Shown here: one piece after another, positions 36,586-44,985 of the stretch
Layout of the letters: every line of letters begins with the position of its first letter
How positions within the stretch are numbered: position 1 is the stretch's first letter
Assembly: GCA_002256005.1 (NCBI GenBank)
Contig: NKIQ01000003.1
Location: 1-64,000 of the forward strand
DNA from: Alphaproteobacteria bacterium PA4
Lineage (GTDB): Bacteria; Pseudomonadota; Alphaproteobacteria; Sphingomonadales; Sphingomonadaceae
Reading direction: 5' to 3'
DNA length: 64,000 nucleotides
The notes under the pieces: generated by a model
What the model saw: the letters and a program-made list of their open reading frames with translations, nothing else
Told to the model about the DNA's origin: nothing
The model's database searches: none
Made by a program: the position numbers and the translations under genes

Positions 36586-37013
36586 CACGTCGACGTGCTC
36601 GGCGGCACTGTCCGGCCTTGCGGGAAGCGCAGCGCGCCGTCCGGTACCGACACCCAGGGGTGGCGATGGTCCTCCCACACCGAAGCGCGCGGCGGCGATA
36701 TGGCCGGATCGGCAAAGGCCCCGACGGCGATGCCGAGCAGCCCCGGGTTCTTTTCGGCGACAAAGGCGATGTTGCTGCCGCAGGTGACGCAGAAATGGCT
36801 GGTGAAGCGCCGGCCCTCATCGGTCGGTCGCGTGTAGCTGCGGGTGTCGCCGGCGATGGTCGCCAGCGTATCGGGCACCCAGACGATGCTGCCGAACGGC
36901 GAACCGGTACGGCGCTGGCAGGCCTGGCAATGGCACATGTTGACCAGCGCGAGCGGCACGCCTTCGGCAACGCTGACGGTCACCGCCCCGCAATGGCAGG
37001 TCGCCGTCGTCAC
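36585..37013 (-). CDS. GFA-family (glutathione-dependent formaldehyde-activating enzyme-like) zinc protein
   Basis: 142 residues. Zinc cysteines in CHCGAV, MCHCQACQRRTGSPFG and HFCVTCGSNIAF, the Gfa/CENP-V fold. Many members have no proven formaldehyde activity. Overlaps the SnoaL-like gene upstream by 4 bases and the thioesterase downstream by 1 base. Confidence 0.93.
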   Translation of the reverse strand: MTTATCHCGAVTVSVAEGVPLALVNMCHCQACQRRTGSPFGSIVWVPDTLATIAGDTRSYTRPTDEGRRFTSHFCVTCGSNIAFVAEKNPGLLGIAVGAFADPAISPPRASVWEDHRHPWVSVPDGALRFPQGRTVPPSTST

Positions 37014-37486
37014 TGCGCCTCCGGCGGCGCAGGGAAGGTAACATCGGGTGCCGCCTGGTCGATGTCGACGCGCAGCCGCCAGACGCCGTCCTTGCCCTTC
37101 TGATAGACGATCAGCGAGCGGCCGGCGTCGGGAATGTCGCCCTTGGGCGTGTGGAGGGTGAACCAGTATTTGCTGAGGAAAAACGCCTGGTCGCCCGACA
37201 CGACGAGGCTTTCCTCGGCCAGCAGGAAGTCCGCCTTTGGCGGGCTCTTCAGCAGCGGCGTGAAATAGCCGCGGATGGCGGCGATGCCCTTCAGCTTCGG
37301 CTTGCCGTGCAGCGCCACCTCGGCATCCGGCGTGTAGAGCCGCATCAGCGCCTCGATGTCACCAGCCTTGAAGGCGCGCACCCATTCGCGGCCATGGGCG
37401 CGGATGGCCGCCTCGTCGGCCGGCGTTGCCAGCGCCGGTGTGGCGAGCAGCAAGGCCACGAACGGCAGGATACGCAGCATCTTCAT
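37010..37486 (-). CDS. Secreted SnoaL/DUF4440-like (NTF2 fold) protein
   Basis: 158 residues from ATG 37486, chosen because GGAGG lies just upstream and the signal peptide MKMLRILPFVALLLATPALA starts there. NTF2-like body: EAAIRAHGREWVRAFKAGDI, LYTPDAEV, IRGYFTPLL, WRLRVDIDQ. Unknown ligand. Overlaps the membrane-protein gene upstream (ATGA). Confidence 0.87.
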   Translation of the reverse strand: MKMLRILPFVALLLATPALATPADEAAIRAHGREWVRAFKAGDIEALMRLYTPDAEVALHGKPKLKGIAAIRGYFTPLLKSPPKADFLLAEESLVVSGDQAFFLSKYWFTLHTPKGDIPDAGRSLIVYQKGKDGVWRLRVDIDQAAPDVTFPAPPEAQ

Positions 37487-37836
37487 CCCCACACCTCCCA
37501 TGTCACGAACGCCAGCGGCAACAGCCCCATCATGTCTGCCGATGCGATGCCGCGCAATGCCGCCGGCCGGCCGCTGGCGGCATGGATCAGCAGGAACGAC
37601 AGCATCGACACGGCGACCGTCACCACCGCCAGCGGCCGCACGGCCGCATCGAATGCCGCCCAGACGGCGATGATGAAGACCACCAGAAACAGCGCCGCCC
37701 GGTGCCGCAGCAGCGCGAACCCCAGATCGCCCGGCGCCGCGCCATAAAGCCGCGTCAGCAGCGCCGGCCGCAACAGCGCCAGTGCCGGCACCAGATGCAG
37801 CGCCGCCAGCAGCAGCCAGGCGACCGTCACCGCCAT
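37483..37836 (-). CDS. Small membrane protein, unknown
   Basis: 117 residues with four hydrophobic segments (VAWLLLAALHLVPALALL, FLVVFIIAVWAAF, PLAVVTVAVSMLSFLLI, ADMMGLLPLAFV). I do not recognise the family with confidence. It heads a tightly overlapping string: membrane protein, SnoaL-like, GFA, thioesterase. Confidence 0.75.
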   Translation of the reverse strand: MAVTVAWLLLAALHLVPALALLRPALLTRLYGAAPGDLGFALLRHRAALFLVVFIIAVWAAFDAAVRPLAVVTVAVSMLSFLLIHAASGRPAALRGIASADMMGLLPLAFVTWEVWG

Positions 37837-37839
37837 CGC

Positions 37840-39297
37840 TCAGGCCTTCAATTCCCGTGCCAGTGCCTTGCGCGTCTTGTCGCCATAGGGCGGCTTGAAG
37901 CCGGCCAGCCCGGCCAGGTCGAGTTTCGGCTGGGTATAGACCGACTTCTTGTGGCTGAACTCCTTGAAGCCGTCGCGGCCGTGATAGCTGCCCATGCCGG
38001 CCGGGCCGATGCCGCCGAACGGCAGCTCCTCGGCCGAGATATGGAAGATCACGTCATTGACCGTGACGCCGCCCGATATCGTCCGCTCCAGCACATGCGC
38101 TTCCTCGGCCTTGTCCTGCCCGAAGAAATAGAGGCCCAGCGGCCGGTCGCGGCCGTTCACCTCGGCAATGGCGCCGTCGATGCTGGCGCCATAGGTGCGC
38201 ACCGGCAGCAAGGGCCCGAAGATTTCCTCCTGCATCACCGTCATCTCGTCGGTCGGGTTGCGGATGATGTGCAGCGGCATCTTGTTGGTGTTCTGCTGGC
38301 TGAAATCCTCGTTGCCCGGGTTGACCACATCCACCGTCGCGCCCTTGGCGATGGCGTCCGCCACATGCGCTTCCAGCCGCTCGCGGTGGCGGGCGCCGAG
38401 CACCGAGGTGTAATCGGGGTTGGCGAGTAAAGTCGGGTACATCTTCGCCGTCGCCGCCTTCAGGCCTTCGACCACCGCGCCTTCCTGTTCTTCCGGCACG
38501 ATCAGATAATCGGGGGCGAGGCAGATCTGCCCGGCGTTCATCATCTTGCCCATGGCGATGCGCTCGGTGGCCATCCCGATATCGGCGCTGCGGCCGATGA
38601 TGGTCGGCGATTTGCCGCCCAGCTCCAGCGTCAGCGGCACCAGATTCTTCGCCGCCGCGGCCATGACATGCCGGGCGATGCCGGTGCCGCCGGTGAACAC
38701 CAGATGATCGAAGGCCAGTTCCGAAAACGCCTTGCCGACTTCGCTGCCGCCGGTGACGACGGCGATTTCGGTCTCGTCAAAGCTGGCGGCGATCAGTGCC
38801 TTCATCAACTCGGAGGTGACGGGGGTGAACTCGCTCGGCTTGATCATTGCGCGGTTGCCGGCGGCAAGCACCCCGGCCAGCGGCGCAAAGGTCAGGTTCA
38901 CCGGGAAGTTCCAGGGGCTGATGATGCCGATGACGCCCTTGGGCTGGAACTCCACCCGCGCTTTGGCGCCGAGCAGTTTCAGCGGGAAATCCAGCGGGCG
39001 CGTCTCCGGCTTCATCCAGGCATCGAGATGCTTCAGCGCGTGCTTCAACGGCTTCACCGACGACATGATGTCGGTCACCATCGACATTTCGGTGCTGCGA
39101 TGGCCGAAGTCTTCCGACAGGGCGGCGCAGATGCGCGCCTGATTGTCGATCAGCACCGCCAGCGCCCGCTGCAACCGCGATTTGCGCGTCGCGGCGCTGA
39201 CCGGCAGCTCGGCGGTGAAGGCAGCGCGCTGGCGCTGCAAGATGTCCTGCATCGCCGCGGCATCGCGGGCATCCCAGGCGGCGGTTACGGTGGCCAT
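37840..39297 (-). CDS. Coniferyl-aldehyde-dehydrogenase-type ALDH
   Basis: 485 residues. ALDH fold: PKGVIGIISPWNFPVNLTF, LELGGKSPTI, catalytic Cys in NAGQICLAPDY, QEEIFGPLLPV and NDVIFHISAEELPFGGIGPA. The last segment is diagnostic of the coniferyl/long-chain aldehyde branch (CalB, Ywdh-like). Oxidises aromatic or fatty aldehydes with NAD. Followed 3 bases later by the small membrane protein. Separated by 60 bases from the TetR gene on the same strand. Confidence 0.93.
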   Translation of the reverse strand: MATVTAAWDARDAAAMQDILQRQRAAFTAELPVSAATRKSRLQRALAVLIDNQARICAALSEDFGHRSTEMSMVTDIMSSVKPLKHALKHLDAWMKPETRPLDFPLKLLGAKARVEFQPKGVIGIISPWNFPVNLTFAPLAGVLAAGNRAMIKPSEFTPVTSELMKALIAASFDETEIAVVTGGSEVGKAFSELAFDHLVFTGGTGIARHVMAAAAKNLVPLTLELGGKSPTIIGRSADIGMATERIAMGKMMNAGQICLAPDYLIVPEEQEGAVVEGLKAATAKMYPTLLANPDYTSVLGARHRERLEAHVADAIAKGATVDVVNPGNEDFSQQNTNKMPLHIIRNPTDEMTVMQEEIFGPLLPVRTYGASIDGAIAEVNGRDRPLGLYFFGQDKAEEAHVLERTISGGVTVNDVIFHISAEELPFGGIGPAGMGSYHGRDGFKEFSHKKSVYTQPKLDLAGLAGFKPPYGDKTRKALARELKA

Positions 39298-39357
39298 AGT
39301 CTCACTCCCCTATTTGGAGCGCAGCCTAGACGGCGCGCACGGAGCCGCCAAGCTGCG

Positions 39358-39948
39358 CTATCGCACAGCCCAGCCATCGAGCAGCGCCGCCGCGCCGGCC
39401 TCGGCCCGGGCGAGCACATCGGCGTGGTTCCCGAGATAGCCATCGATGGCGAGCAGGCCGAGGCCATGTGCAAAGGCCCAGAGCATTTCGGCAGCCATGG
39501 CGGCGTCGACGCGCAGCGGCCCCAGCCCGGCGATCAGCGCCGCCAGCTTGCGCGACGGCAGCGCCGCGGCGGCGGCGAGGTCGGGATAGGCACGGCGGTC
39601 GGCCAGTTCGCTGCCCTTCATCAGCCGGTAGAGCTCGGGATTGGCGAGGATGAAGGCGACATAGGCGCGGGTGCCGGCGATCAGCGCGGCGCGGGGGCCA
39701 GCAGGCGCCGCCGCCAGTGCTGCCAGCTTTTCGGCATAGAGGCGTTCGAAGCCGATGGTGGCGACGGCCGCGACCAGCGCGGCGCGATCGGCGAAGTGAT
39801 GATAGGGCGCCATCGCGCTGACCCCGGCGGCGCGTGCCACGCCGCGCAGGGTCAGCGCCGCCGCGCCGCCATCGGCCAGCATCGCCAGCGCCGCAGCGAG
39901 CAGCGCCGTGCGCAGATCGCCGTGATGATAGGGCGCGCTTGTGGCCAT
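39358..39948 (-). CDS. TetR-family repressor
   Basis: 196 residues. N-terminal HTH: LTLRGVARAAGVSAMAPYHHF. The C-terminal part (AFILANPELYRLMKGSEL, AFAHGLGLLAIDGYLG) fits the WHG-domain subgroup. Divergent from the SDR gene across a 71-base gap that holds a 22-bp palindrome on a promoter, so it very likely represses the SDR gene and itself. Its own operon may continue into the aldehyde dehydrogenase. Confidence 0.93.
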   Translation of the reverse strand: MATSAPYHHGDLRTALLAAALAMLADGGAAALTLRGVARAAGVSAMAPYHHFADRAALVAAVATIGFERLYAEKLAALAAAPAGPRAALIAGTRAYVAFILANPELYRLMKGSELADRRAYPDLAAAAALPSRKLAALIAGLGPLRVDAAMAAEMLWAFAHGLGLLAIDGYLGNHADVLARAEAGAAALLDGWAVR

Positions 39949-39961
39949 GGGCTGTCATAGC

Positions 39962-40009
39962 TTGACGGACCGGGTGAATGCAAATTATACACTGTAAATA
40001 TACAGTGTA
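39962..40009 (+). promoter_or_regulatory. SDR promoter with TetR-type operator
   Basis: -35 TTGACG (39962-39967), 17-base spacer, -10 TTATAC (39985-39990). A perfect palindrome TACACTGTA-AATA-TACAGTGTA at 39988-40009 overlaps the -10 and the expected start site, the classic place for a TetR dimer. The SDR ATG follows at 40020. Confidence 0.85.
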
Positions 40010-40019
40010 AGGACAGGCC

Positions 40020-40910
40020 ATGACCCGGACCATCGTGATGACAGGGGCAACCACCGGCATCGGCGCGGCGGCGTTGGCGCATTGGCCGGCGCCGGCGACG
40101 CGGCTGATCGTCGGCGCACGCAAGGGGCATGTCGCCGGTGCCGAAACCCTGCCGCTCGACCTTGCCAGCCTGACCAGCGTGCGCGGCTTCGCGGATGGCG
40201 TGATCGCGGCGCTTGGCGGTGCGCGCATCGACGCGCTGGTGCTCAACGCCGGCGGCCAGCGCCCCGATACGGATGCGCGCAGCGTCGACGGCCATGAACT
40301 GACCTTCGCCACCAATCACCTCGCCCATTATCTGCTGCTGCGGCTGTTGCTGCCGCAGCTGGCGCCGGGCGCGCGCATCGTCATCACCAGCAGCGGCACC
40401 CATGACCCGGCGGAAAGGACCGGCGTGCCGCCACCGCGCCACGCCGATGCCCGGCGCCTCGCCGACCCGGCCGGCGACCCGACGCGCGATGCCAATGCCA
40501 TCACCGCCGGCATGCGCGCCTATTCCGCGTCGAAACTGTGCAACCTGATGACGGCGCTGACGCTGGCCGAAACGCCGGACGCGGCCAGCAACGCCTGGAT
40601 TGTCACGGCCTATGATCCCGGCCTCACCCCCGGCACCGGGTTGGCGCGCAGCCAGATGTGGCCGGTGCGGGCGCTGATCTGGCCGCTGCTGCCGCTGCTC
40701 CAGCCCTTCCGGCCCGGCATGAACAGCCTGGCCGCTGCCGGGCGCGGCCTGGCCGATCTGGCGACCGACGCGCGGCCGCCGGCGGGGCGTGTCTATGCCT
40801 CGCTCAGGAAGGGCGTGCTGACCTGGCCCGATCCGTCGGTGCTGGCGCAGGATGCGGCGGCGCGGGCGCAGCTGTGGGCCGACAGCGCGCGGCTGACCGG
40901 GCTGGCCTGA
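40020..40910 (+). CDS. Short-chain dehydrogenase/reductase
   Basis: 296 residues. IVMTGATTGIGAAAL is the cofactor loop (TGxxxGIG), NAGG follows, ITSSG carries the catalytic Ser and YSASKL the Tyr-Lys. Similar to retinol-dehydrogenase/WW-domain-oxidoreductase-like SDRs. Under control of the adjacent TetR palindrome; substrate unknown, perhaps the aldehyde/alcohol pair handled with the nearby ALDH. Confidence 0.92.
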   Translation: MTRTIVMTGATTGIGAAALAHWPAPATRLIVGARKGHVAGAETLPLDLASLTSVRGFADGVIAALGGARIDALVLNAGGQRPDTDARSVDGHELTFATNHLAHYLLLRLLLPQLAPGARIVITSSGTHDPAERTGVPPPRHADARRLADPAGDPTRDANAITAGMRAYSASKLCNLMTALTLAETPDAASNAWIVTAYDPGLTPGTGLARSQMWPVRALIWPLLPLLQPFRPGMNSLAAAGRGLADLATDARPPAGRVYASLRKGVLTWPDPSVLAQDAAARAQLWADSARLTGLA

Positions 40911-40949
40911 GCGCTGCGCTGTCCTACAGCGTTGAAATAAGGCACAATC

Positions 40950-40979
40950 CCCTCCCTCCCCGCAAGGGGGAGGGAGGGA
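40950..40979. repeat. GGGAGGG-family hairpin
   Basis: CCTCCCTCCCC and GGGGAGGGAGG around GCAAG, 40 bases after the SDR stop. Single-hairpin form, no T-run. Confidence 0.75.
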
Positions 40980-41047
40980 GGATTTGAGTCGCACTCTAAG
41001 GTCACACTCTGGGCCTTTGGGCGTGACCTTCCGATTGTTCGCGCCCG

Positions 41048-41167
41048 AAAATGCCCCCGAAATCCCCCTGAAACACCCCGAAAACACCCCCTCAATCGCC
41101 CAGAAAACCCCCGAAACGCCCCGAACTTCCCCCCGCAACCGCCCGAAAACCCCTGAAATCCTCGCAA
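41048..41167 (+). promoter_or_regulatory. Helically phased A-tracts (predicted curved DNA) upstream of acyl-CoA synthetase
   Basis: About twelve short A-runs (AA to AAAA) sit in a CCCC-GAAA pattern with centres near 41050, 41061, 41072, 41083, 41095, 41106, 41115, 41125, 41138, 41148, 41157 and 41167, a mean spacing of about 10.6 bp. This matches the helical turn and predicts strong intrinsic bending. It occupies most of the 342-base gap 40911-41252, which otherwise has a hairpin repeat and no gene. No clear -35/-10 was seen between it and the ATG at 41253. Confidence 0.7.
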
Positions 41168-41252
41168 TGTCCGCCCTATCGCATTTGCACTGGCGCCGCC
41201 GCCGGGCTTGCGCTTTTATCGCGAACAACAAGACCAACCCTGGGGACCATCC

Positions 41253-42983
41253 ATGACCACCGCCACCGGCTTTCCCGCCATGAGCATCACGCAAGCGCAC
41301 GCGCTGCTGACCGCGCCCGGCCAGCCGCTGGAGATGGAGACGGTCGTCATCCGCGGCCGGCCGACCCGCACCTGGAAGAACGCGCCGCCGACGTTGCGCG
41401 ATGTGTTCCTCGCCGGGCGGGCGCATGGCGACAAGGTCTTCCTGGTGCTCGATGACGAGCGGGTGACGTTCGAGGATTTCGCGCTGGCGACCCTGCGGCT
41501 GGCGGCGCAGCTGGTCGCCGATGGCGTCGAAAAGGGCGACCGCGTCGCCGTCGTCATGCGCAATCTGCCGGAATGGCCGGTGGCCTTTTTCGCCGCCAGC
41601 ATCTGCGGCGCCATCGTCACGCCGCTGAACGCCTGGTGGACGGGGGCGGAGCTGGAATATGGCCTCGCCGATTCCGGCAGCAAGGTGCTGCTCTGCGACA
41701 ATGAACGGCTGGCGCGCATCGCCCCGCACCTGCCCGACCTGCCGGCGCTGGAGCGCATCTATGTGACCCGCGCCACCGAAGAACCGCTGGGCGACCCGCG
41801 CGAGGTGCGGCTGGAAGCGATCATCGGCGGGCCGAAGACCTGGGGCACGCTCGCCGACCGGGCATTGCCGGCGGTGGACCTGACCCCCGAGGATGACGCG
41901 ACGATCTTCTACACCAGCGGCACCACCGGCCGGCCCAAAGGCGCGCTCGGCACGCACCGCAACATCGTCTCCAACATCATGGCCAGCGCTTCCTCGGCCG
42001 CGCGCTCCTACCTTCGTCGCGGCGAGATGCCGCCGGCGCCGGACCCCGCTGCCCCGCAAAAGGGCACCTTGCTGTCGGTGCCCTTCTTCCACGCCACCGG
42101 CTGCCACGCCATATTGTCCCCCTCGCTGTTTTCCGGTGCCAAGCTGGCGCTGATGCGCAAATGGGACCCTATGGAAGCGATGGCGCTGATCGAGCGCGAG
42201 CGGCTGACCGGCGCCGGCGGCGTGCCGACCATCGCCTGGCAGATCCTCGAGCATCCGGAGCGCGGTCGCTTCGACCTGTCGAGCCTGGAAAGCGTCTCCT
42301 ATGGCGGCGCGCCCTCAGCGCCCGAGCTCGTCCGCCAGATCGCGCGGCAGTTCAAGGCGGCGCCCGGCAATGGCTGGGGCATGACCGAAACCAGCGCCAC
42401 CTTCACCCATCACATGGCAGAGGATTACGAGCACCGCCCCGACAGCTGCGGGCCGCCGGTCGCCGTGTGCGACCTGCAGGTGCGCGACCCCGACGGCAAG
42501 GTGCTGGGGCCGAACGAAGTGGGCGAGCTCTATGGCTTCGGCCCCAATGTGGTGAAGGAATATTGGAACAAGCCGGAAGCGACCGAAGCCACCTTCATCG
42601 ACGGCTGGGTGCGCACCGGCGACCTGGCGCGCATCGATGAGGAAGGCTTCTGCTTCATCATCGATCGCGCCAAGGACATGCTGATCCGCGGCGGCGAGAA
42701 CATCTATTGCGTGGAGGTGGAGAACGCCCTCTACGAGCACCCCGCCATCATGGACGCGGCGCTCGTCGGCCGCCCGCACCGGACGCTGGGCGAGGAACCC
42801 TATGCGTTCGTGACGCTGAAGCCGGGCGCGACCGCGACCGAGGACGAGCTGCGTAGCTTCGTCGCGGCGCGGCTGGCGGCGTTCAAGGTGCCGGTGGCGG
42901 TGCAATTCTCGCACGAACCGCTGGTGCGGAACGCCAATGGGAAGATCTTGAAGACGGAGCTGAAGAAGCTGCTGGAGGGGTAG
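41253..42983 (+). CDS. Class I adenylate-forming enzyme, fatty/aryl acyl-CoA synthetase
   Basis: 576 residues from ATG 41253. P-loop FYTSGTTGRPKGALGTHRN, FHATGCHAILSP, A5 GWGMTETSATFTHH, A7 WVRTGDLARIDEEGF, A8 IIDRAKDMLIRGGENIY and A10 lysine in NANGKILKTELKK. Complete ANL architecture; activates a carboxylic acid with ATP and CoA. Likely medium/long-chain fatty acid or aromatic acid. Ends in a structured element and terminator shared with convergent aceA. Confidence 0.93.
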   Translation: MTTATGFPAMSITQAHALLTAPGQPLEMETVVIRGRPTRTWKNAPPTLRDVFLAGRAHGDKVFLVLDDERVTFEDFALATLRLAAQLVADGVEKGDRVAVVMRNLPEWPVAFFAASICGAIVTPLNAWWTGAELEYGLADSGSKVLLCDNERLARIAPHLPDLPALERIYVTRATEEPLGDPREVRLEAIIGGPKTWGTLADRALPAVDLTPEDDATIFYTSGTTGRPKGALGTHRNIVSNIMASASSAARSYLRRGEMPPAPDPAAPQKGTLLSVPFFHATGCHAILSPSLFSGAKLALMRKWDPMEAMALIERERLTGAGGVPTIAWQILEHPERGRFDLSSLESVSYGGAPSAPELVRQIARQFKAAPGNGWGMTETSATFTHHMAEDYEHRPDSCGPPVAVCDLQVRDPDGKVLGPNEVGELYGFGPNVVKEYWNKPEATEATFIDGWVRTGDLARIDEEGFCFIIDRAKDMLIRGGENIYCVEVENALYEHPAIMDAALVGRPHRTLGEEPYAFVTLKPGATATEDELRSFVAARLAAFKVPVAVQFSHEPLVRNANGKILKTELKKLLEG

Positions 42984-43057
42984 GGGGTGCCCTGCGGCGC
43001 GGCCGGCGGCGGAGCCGCCGAGTCCGCTGGGGGGTGCTGAGCAGGAAGAGGAAGGAA

Positions 43058-43181
43058 GGGCGCGGCGGAGCCGCGACGTCAGACGAGTCAAAAAGGGGCG
43101 GCCTGAGGGCCGCCCCTTTTCGCTCGCTGGCCGGGCTTGCGCCTGTCGGCGCGTAGCTTTCGCTACGCGCGCGCGGCGCTA
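43058..43181 (-). repeat. Structured 3' element, copy 1 (after aceA)
   Basis: Read in the aceA direction it starts at the TAG stop: TAGCGCCGCG, hairpin A (43149-43170, 9-bp stem GCGCGTAGC with GAAA loop), linker CGACAGGCGCAAGCCCGGCC, hairpin B (43091-43120, GGGGCGGCC arms and T-run), linker CGTCTGACGTC, hairpin C (GCGGC/GCCGC). Copy 2 at 52759-52876 has the same linkers and order. Confidence 0.8.
43091..43120. terminator. Bidirectional terminator between acyl-CoA synthetase and aceA
   Basis: AAAAGGGGCGGCC, loop TGAG, GGCCGCCCCTTTT. A 13-bp stem with A- and T-runs, so it can stop transcription from both convergent genes. It is hairpin B of the structured element. Confidence 0.9.
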
Positions 43182-44774
43182 CGCCGCAAACTGGTTCATC
43201 GTGTTGTGGGCGCCACCAGCCTTCAACGCCGCTTCCCCGGCGAAATATTCCTTATGGTCATCGCCGATGTCCGACCCGGACATGTTCTGGTGCTTCACAC
43301 AGGCAATGCCCTGGCGGATTTCGGCGCGCTGGACGTTCTTGACGTAACCCAGCATGCCGGCCTCGCCGAAATATTCCTTTGCGAGATTGTCGGTCGACAG
43401 CGCCGCGGTGTGATAGGTCGGCAGGGTGATGAGGTGGTGGAAGATGCCGGCGCGCTTGGCGGCATCGCGCTGGAAGGTGCGGATGCGCTCATCGGCTTCG
43501 TTGCCAAGGTCGGTGCCGTCATAATCGACGCTCATCAGGCGGGCGCGGTCATAGGCGCTGACGTCCTTGCCGGCGGCGACCCAGGCGTCATAGACCTGCT
43601 GGCGGAAGTTCAGCGTCCAGTTGAACGACGGGCTGTTGTTGTAGACCAGCTTGGCGTTGGGCACGACTTCGCGGATGCGGTCGACCATGCCGGCGATCTG
43701 CTCGATGTGCGGCTTTTCGGTTTCGATCCACAGCAAGTCGGCGCCGTGCTGCAGGCTGGTGATGCAATCGAGCACGCAACGATCGGCACCGGTGCCTTCG
43801 CGGAACTGGAACAGGTTCGACGGCAGGCGCTTCGGCCGCAGCAGCTTGCCATCGCGGTTGAGGATGACATCGCCGTTGCGCGCCGTCGCCGGGTCGATTT
43901 CCTCGCAATCGAGGAAGCTGTTGTACTGGTCGCCGATGTCGCCGGGGGCGTTGGACACGGCGATCTGCTTGGTGAGGCCGGCGCCCAGCGAATCGGTGCG
44001 GGTGACGATGATGCCGTCCTCGACGCCGAGTTCGAGGAAGGCGTAGCGGCAGGCGCGCACCTTGGCGAGGAAGTCTTCATGCGGCACGGTGACCTTGCCG
44101 TCCTGGTGGCCGCACTGCTTTTCGTCCGAAACCTGGTTCTCGATCTGCAGGGCGCAGGCACCGGCTTCGATCATCTTCTTGGCAAGCAGGTAGGTCGCTT
44201 CGGCATTGCCGAACCCGGCATCGATATCGGCGATGATCGGCACGACATGGGTCTGGTAACCGTCGATGGCGGCCATCAGCTGCTTGGCCTTGATCTGGTC
44301 GCCAGCGGCGCGGGCGGCGTCGAGATCGCGGAACATCATGCCCAGCTCGCGCGCATCGGCCTGGCGCAGGAAGGTGTAAAGCTCCTCGATCAGCGCCGGC
44401 ACGCTGGTCTTTTCGTGCATCGACTGGTCGGGCAGCGGGCCGAAGTCGCTGCGCAGCGCGGCGACCATCCAGCCGGAGAGATAGAGGTAGCGGCGCTCGG
44501 TCGAGCCGAAGTGCTTCTTGATCGAAATCATCTTCTGCTGGCCGATGAAGCCGTGCCAGCAGCCCAGCGACTGGGTGTAATTGGCCGGGTCGGCATCATA
44601 GGCGGCCATGTCGCGGCGCATGATGCCGGCGGTGTACTTGGCGATGTCGAGGCCGGTCTTGAAGCGATTCTGCAGGCGCATGCGCGCAACGCTTTCGGCG
44701 TTGATGCCATCCCAGGTGCCGTTGTGGCTGCTGATCAGGGCTTGCGTCTTGCTGATATGATCCTGGTACGACAT
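43179..44774 (-). CDS. aceA: Isocitrate lyase
   Basis: 531 residues from ATG 44774 (frame open to 44849). First glyoxylate-shunt enzyme: isocitrate to succinate plus glyoxylate. IADIDAGFGNAEATYLLAKK, active-site Cys in SDEKQCGHQDGK (KxCGH), LIWIETEKPH-like LLWIETEKPHIEQ and NNSPSFNWTLNF. The ~530-residue size puts it in the longer AceA2-like subfamily. Divergent from the ScfR/RamB-type regulator, as is usual for acetate-controlled aceA. Confidence 0.96.
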   Translation of the reverse strand: MSYQDHISKTQALISSHNGTWDGINAESVARMRLQNRFKTGLDIAKYTAGIMRRDMAAYDADPANYTQSLGCWHGFIGQQKMISIKKHFGSTERRYLYLSGWMVAALRSDFGPLPDQSMHEKTSVPALIEELYTFLRQADARELGMMFRDLDAARAAGDQIKAKQLMAAIDGYQTHVVPIIADIDAGFGNAEATYLLAKKMIEAGACALQIENQVSDEKQCGHQDGKVTVPHEDFLAKVRACRYAFLELGVEDGIIVTRTDSLGAGLTKQIAVSNAPGDIGDQYNSFLDCEEIDPATARNGDVILNRDGKLLRPKRLPSNLFQFREGTGADRCVLDCITSLQHGADLLWIETEKPHIEQIAGMVDRIREVVPNAKLVYNNSPSFNWTLNFRQQVYDAWVAAGKDVSAYDRARLMSVDYDGTDLGNEADERIRTFQRDAAKRAGIFHHLITLPTYHTAALSTDNLAKEYFGEAGMLGYVKNVQRAEIRQGIACVKHQNMSGSDIGDDHKEYFAGEAALKAGGAHNTMNQFAA

Positions 44775-44985
44775 GGCTTTTTCCTCGTGAAACCGGTGCT
44801 GGTCCAAAAATGGCTGTGGCGGGGCTGCGTTGCTCGCTGCCTCCGCCACATCCTCCCCGTTTGACTGTTTTCAACTGTTGTCAGGCCTGTGCCGCTGCGC
44901 TAGGGCCACGTCAACGCGATTCAGTCAAAGAATCGTGTGTAAGTGTCGCTGTTTCGCCAAAATTTTCGGTCATATTGTAAAAATC
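44775..44985. promoter_or_regulatory. Divergent control region aceA / regulator
   Basis: 211 bases. The part near the regulator (44930-44995) is AT-rich with TTTTCGGTCATATTGTAAAA and CTTGACAAATTC, where a RamB/ScfR-type protein could bind. The imperfect ATTGT...ACAAAT arms flank an AAAAATCTTG core. No promoter could be fixed with confidence. Confidence 0.35.

Noticed and set aside
40793-41167. Minus-strand ORF translating to FRGFSG repeats
   Set aside because: The repeat pattern comes from the phased CCCC-GAAA DNA; the frame runs into the SDR 3' end and has no ribosome site.
39852-42254. 800-residue minus-strand ORF
   Set aside because: Runs antisense through the SDR and acyl-CoA synthetase genes, both of which carry full active-site motifs.
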